From the NCBI GenBank assembly GCA_002502095.1, contig DAPJ01000021.1:1-64000 (forward strand): DNA of 64,000 nt, given 5' to 3'. The notes under the pieces were generated by a model. The model was not told the DNA's origin. It searched no databases and saw only the letters and a list, made by a program, of their open reading frames with translations. How positions within the stretch are numbered: the first letter of the stretch is position 1; the number at the start of each line of letters is the position of its first letter. This DNA comes from Euryarchaeota archaeon UBA62 (lineage in GTDB: Archaea; Thermoplasmatota; Poseidoniia; Poseidoniales; Thalassarchaeaceae). Shown piece by piece: positions 61,661 through 64,000 of this stretch. The translations under genes were made by a program, and so were the position numbers.

Positions 61661-62410
61661 TCATATTCCTGAGGAGATCTTCATCCTTTGGTACCATGGC
61701 CAAACTGTAGAGTGGCTCTCCACGATATCAAAGCCATACAATCCCTCCATTGACCTCAAGATCCCATAGTTTGCGAAGTCAGCTCCATTGGGGTTTTCCC
61801 CGCCGAAATAATCGCTCTTGATCCCACTGGACATGTGATCTAATTGAAACTCTAGGTTTTCTCTAGGGGGTAGTTCGAACATCTTGGCTCTGGACTTTCC
61901 TACCATCCTCATGATGATTCCACCTAACCATTTATTCACCAACCTAGCTCCAAATGAGAAGTTATCAATCCTAGTGACATAGTCTAAGGCTTGTACGGAG
62001 GTCCTGTATGATTTGTATATCACAGCAACAATCGACTTTCCGAGAATTAGATTGGAGAAATCCATCCATTCATCTTGCTCAGGGTCTTCTCCCTCCCGTG
62101 GGAAACTACTGGAATCCTTGCTGTCAATATAGTGTAAGATGTAATTGGAATCGTTAACTTGAGTTCCATCGATATCTACGAAAACAGGTACAGCGCTCCA
62201 TTCTGACCATTTCAACTGTGTCTTGAAAGTAGGATCTACTTCCACCTTTGAGTACTCTATTCCCCTGCTGCCTAGCAGTGCTTTGACCTTGAAGCAGAAT
62301 GGACAGGTCTCAAAGCAGTACATGGTAGGAAGGCCGTCTACGACTCTTTCTGGGACTAGCGTATCTTGAACGCCCGAAGTAGCTGAAGCCTTATCCTTTT
62401 CATCTGCCAT
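61661..62410 (-). CDS. Glutaredoxin-GST fold protein resembling prostaglandin E synthase 2
   Basis: The 249-residue protein joins a glutaredoxin-like domain with CPFC (C36-C39) to a GST-like helical domain. Conserved phrases are YCFETCPFCFKVKALL, SAVPVFV, VNDSNYILHYI, YRTSVQALDY and, near the end, NGADFANYGILRSMEGL...WPWYQRMK. These match the layout of eukaryotic PTGES2 more closely than ordinary GSTs. There is no N-terminal membrane anchor. The native substrate in an archaeon is unknown; a thiol-disulfide or haem-binding role is possible (inference). It ends one base from the convergent PH-domain gene. Confidence 0.82.
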   Translation of the reverse strand: MADEKDKASATSGVQDTLVPERVVDGLPTMYCFETCPFCFKVKALLGSRGIEYSKVEVDPTFKTQLKWSEWSAVPVFVDIDGTQVNDSNYILHYIDSKDSSSFPREGEDPEQDEWMDFSNLILGKSIVAVIYKSYRTSVQALDYVTRIDNFSFGARLVNKWLGGIIMRMVGKSRAKMFELPPRENLEFQLDHMSSGIKSDYFGGENPNGADFANYGILRSMEGLYGFDIVESHSTVWPWYQRMKISSGI

Positions 62411-62439
62411 GTCTTTCGCACCACCATTGAGTTTGTAGT

Positions 62440-62808
62440 TTATTTGTCTAGCCCCAAAGAAGACCTCAAGGTACTCTCGAACGAGCTAACCGACTTATTG
62501 CATCCTTCCAGACTTTCCGCATCGACGAGTATCCTCATTTCACCCGACTCCTCACCAACTACGCAAGGAGTCTTACCAGCAGTAAAATCAGCGAGCCCCT
62601 GACTTTGTTCATTCAGATGCAGAAGCTCAAAATCTACATCCAGGCCATTAGTGAAATCTTTCCAATCTCTCTTCATTGAGACTCCTTTGTGTGTGATGTC
62701 ACAGAGTGAACAATGTGCCGTTCCAGTAATCTTTCCCCAGACGTATGAAAGCTCCCCAATGATCCCCCCATCTGCATGATAAATTCCGTAAATCTTCTCA
62801 ATCTCCAT
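62440..62808 (-). CDS. Small protein of unknown function with a CxxC motif
   Basis: A 122-residue soluble protein with AHCSLCDITHKG near residue 35, which may bind a metal or act as a redox pair, and two later single cysteines. I do not recognise the family with certainty. It is 29 bases upstream of the PTGES2-like gene on the same strand, so the two are probably cotranscribed and may share a thiol-related role. Confidence 0.6.
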   Translation of the reverse strand: MEIEKIYGIYHADGGIIGELSYVWGKITGTAHCSLCDITHKGVSMKRDWKDFTNGLDVDFELLHLNEQSQGLADFTAGKTPCVVGEESGEMRILVDAESLEGCNKSVSSFESTLRSSLGLDK

Positions 62809-62835
62809 CTTCTCACCATTTGGGTCATTGTTGTA

Positions 62836-62843
62836 TCATATAC
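62836..62843 (-). promoter_or_regulatory. Candidate TATA promoter of the CxxC protein gene
   Basis: Read on the minus strand, GTATATGA lies about 30 bases before the ATG at 62808, predicting a very short leader. Confidence 0.3.
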
Positions 62844-62928
62844 CAAGTGTTAATACCTCTACATCCGGGCTTACGCAACTGACTATGCTAGACTGAATCA
62901 GTAGATAATATGGAGTTCTCCACCGTAG

Positions 62929-62938
62929 CATAAATATC
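62929..62938 (+). promoter_or_regulatory. Candidate TATA promoter of the aconitase-X gene
   Basis: CATAAATATC lies in the 196-base divergent gap. It predicts a transcript start near 62960, ahead of the GTG candidates at 62993 and 63005. The rest of the gap shows only AT-rich sequence. Confidence 0.3.
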
Positions 62939-63004
62939 ATCATATCATAATCAATTTTCTCATTTACACCTAATCTTGAAGGTGCTTCCACCGTGTCACC
63001 ATGT

Positions 63005-64000
63005 GTGGACGTCCCTTCAGAATTGAACTCAATGCTCGTTGGCCAACATGGCCCCACCAAGCAGAAGGCGGCTAGGCTGGTTGTGGATTTGGCTTCAACA
63101 GCGGGGGCCAGTGAATTCGTCAGGGTCAGTAATGCACATGTCTCAGGAGTCAGCGTGATCACTGGCGGACATGGACTAAGGAGGTTCTTAGCAGATTTAT
63201 CTGGTGATCCTTTGGGGAAGATAACTATACCAACGACTCTGAATTCTGCAGGTTGTGATCATGAGAAGATGGAGGAGATGGGAATAGACTATCCAGATTT
63301 TCTCGAGCAACAATTCGAAATCGTACACTCATATTCAGAACTCGGAATAGAAGCTACCCTCTCATGCACCCCCTACGATAGGGGAATAGAAGACGTGGAT
63401 GGAATCGGCTCATGGGCCGAATCAAATGCTGTTTGCTTCTCAAATTCCTACACTTCACTGGTGACAAATAGGGAATCCGGACTTTCTGCTTTGGCGACAG
63501 CCTTGACCGGTTGGGCTCCCAAATGGGGCTTACATATGGATGAGAATAGAATCCCAAACATATTCGTTCAAGTTGAGTGTGAGATGGAAGATATAACTGA
63601 CTGGAGTATACTAGGTGATTGGATAGGAAAACAAATCAAACCCGAATGGAATCTTCCATGGGGCCCGATGCCAAGGATTAGTGGACTTCCTCCTGCAACA
63701 TTTGAGATGAAAAAAGCATTAACTGCGGCGGCGGCTAATTATGGATGTCCGATGCTGTGGGCTGACGGGCTAACCCCAGACCCGCCAACGGTTCAATCAT
63801 ACGAAGGAGTATTGAACTTCAAAGAATCAGATTTGTCTGAAAGATATCGTGATCTATCTCCCAAGGGAAAGGTAGATTTGGTAGTTATTGGATGTCCCCA
63901 GGCCAGTGTTGGAGAAGCCAGGACAACCGCTGCATTCATGCGTTCGAGGATGGAATTAGGTGAGAAAATACCAGATCATAGACTCTGGGTCTTCATGAGC
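63005..64000 (+). CDS. Aconitase X, large subunit (probable phosphomevalonate dehydratase), 3' truncated by window
   Basis: The frame is open to the window end, giving 332 residues. Aconitase-X hallmarks are SNAHVSGVSV, the KITIPTTLNSAGCD block, LSCTPYDRG with the expected cluster or substrate cysteine, ESNAVCFSNSYTS followed by TNRESG, GLHMDENR and VIGCPQAS. In archaea the large AcnX subunit, with a small partner, forms phosphomevalonate dehydratase of the modified mevalonate pathway; mevalonate kinase is at 46444. Cis-3-hydroxyproline dehydratase is the other option. The start is uncertain: GTG 63005, GTG 62993, TTG 63023 or ATG 63032. The N-terminal alignment favours 63005. Confidence 0.85.
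   Translation, partial: MDVPSELNSMLVGQHGPTKQKAARLVVDLASTAGASEFVRVSNAHVSGVSVITGGHGLRRFLADLSGDPLGKITIPTTLNSAGCDHEKMEEMGIDYPDFLEQQFEIVHSYSELGIEATLSCTPYDRGIEDVDGIGSWAESNAVCFSNSYTSLVTNRESGLSALATALTGWAPKWGLHMDENRIPNIFVQVECEMEDITDWSILGDWIGKQIKPEWNLPWGPMPRISGLPPATFEMKKALTAAAANYGCPMLWADGLTPDPPTVQSYEGVLNFKESDLSERYRDLSPKGKVDLVVIGCPQASVGEARTTAAFMRSRMELGEKIPDHRLWVFMS

Noticed and set aside
63001..63075. ATG at 63001 begins MCGRPFR, like an SRAP or class II amidotransferase start.
   Set aside because: The frame stops after about 24 codons, while the overlapping frame from 63005 stays open to the window end and matches aconitase X.
1..64000. Search by eye for tRNA genes, CRISPR repeats, insertion sequences and phage genes.
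   Set aside because: The intergenic gaps are short and hold no T-loop-like or repeat-spacer pattern, and no transposase, integrase or phage structural motif was seen. Intron-bearing tRNAs could escape an eye scan.

Overview
The window reads as a gene-dense archaeal chromosome segment, most likely from a planktonic marine Thermoplasmatota relative such as Marine Group II/III (inference; no rRNA is present to confirm it). Archaeal markers are a TATA-binding protein, a bat-type HTH_10 regulator, the archaeal early shikimate route (ADH synthase plus 3-dehydroquinate synthase II and a GHMP-family shikimate kinase), RibL-type FAD synthetase, mevalonate kinase, an aconitase-X protein of the archaeal modified mevalonate pathway, archaeal/eukaryotic-type IleRS and a SepF-like protein. 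Mixed in are genes of bacterial flavour: acyl-CoA dehydrogenase, a molybdenum hydroxylase, an alpha/beta-fused 2-oxoacid dehydrogenase E1, trimeric-type riboflavin synthase and a GST. No tRNA, rRNA, CRISPR array, insertion sequence or prophage was found, and no gene-free stretch exceeds about 200 bases.

Layout. 1-5054 (+): tail of an FtsX-type permease, exonuclease III and a four-gene aromatic amino acid module (aroA', aroB', aroK, aroC). 5051-18378 (-): ten same-strand genes. Read in transcription order they are an XdhC maturation factor, a subtilisin-like lipoprotein, an HTH_10 regulator, a three-subunit molybdenum hydroxylase whose FAD subunit carries an extra cysteine cluster motif like 4-hydroxybenzoyl-CoA reductase, a secreted protein, and a DUF4350/MoxR/DUF58/membrane-protein module. 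18505-19740 (+): a putative 10-TM metal exporter. 19718-29787 (-): MocA-like nucleotidyltransferase, acyl-CoA dehydrogenase, cation/Ca exchanger, fused E1 with an N-terminal zinc ribbon, then an AT-rich gap and a flavin/redox run (ThiF-rhodanese, TrxB, RibH, RibE, RibL, RibB).

29946-34011 (+): a 1271-residue subtilisin-like protease fused to an AmpG-like MFS permease, followed by glutaredoxin. 34002-46378: esterase, lipoprotein, membrane pyrophosphatase, amidotransferase, NFU, endonuclease III, peroxiredoxin, a SepF-like protein, a PKD-rich surface protein and TBP. 46444-52204: mevalonate kinase, an HdrD-like membrane Fe-S oxidoreductase, a peptidase C26 amidotransferase and CysRS. 52220-64000: a secreted lamin-tail amidohydrolase, an Asp-box lipoprotein, IleRS, an HMA-DUF4396 protein, NAD synthetase, a PH-domain protein, a PTGES2-like GST, and the 5' part of an aconitase-X gene cut by the window end.

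Together the genes suggest a heterotroph with surface proteolysis and peptide or sugar uptake, acyl-CoA and 2-oxoacid oxidation, flavin-dependent electron transfer into the membrane, pyrophosphate-driven ion pumping and archaeal lipid synthesis. The genome is compact: five of eight convergent gene pairs overlap at their stop codons and many same-strand pairs overlap by 4 bases. The strongest novelty candidates are the protease-permease fusion, the molybdenum hydroxylase operon, and a TBP with an insertion of roughly 50 residues in its second repeat.
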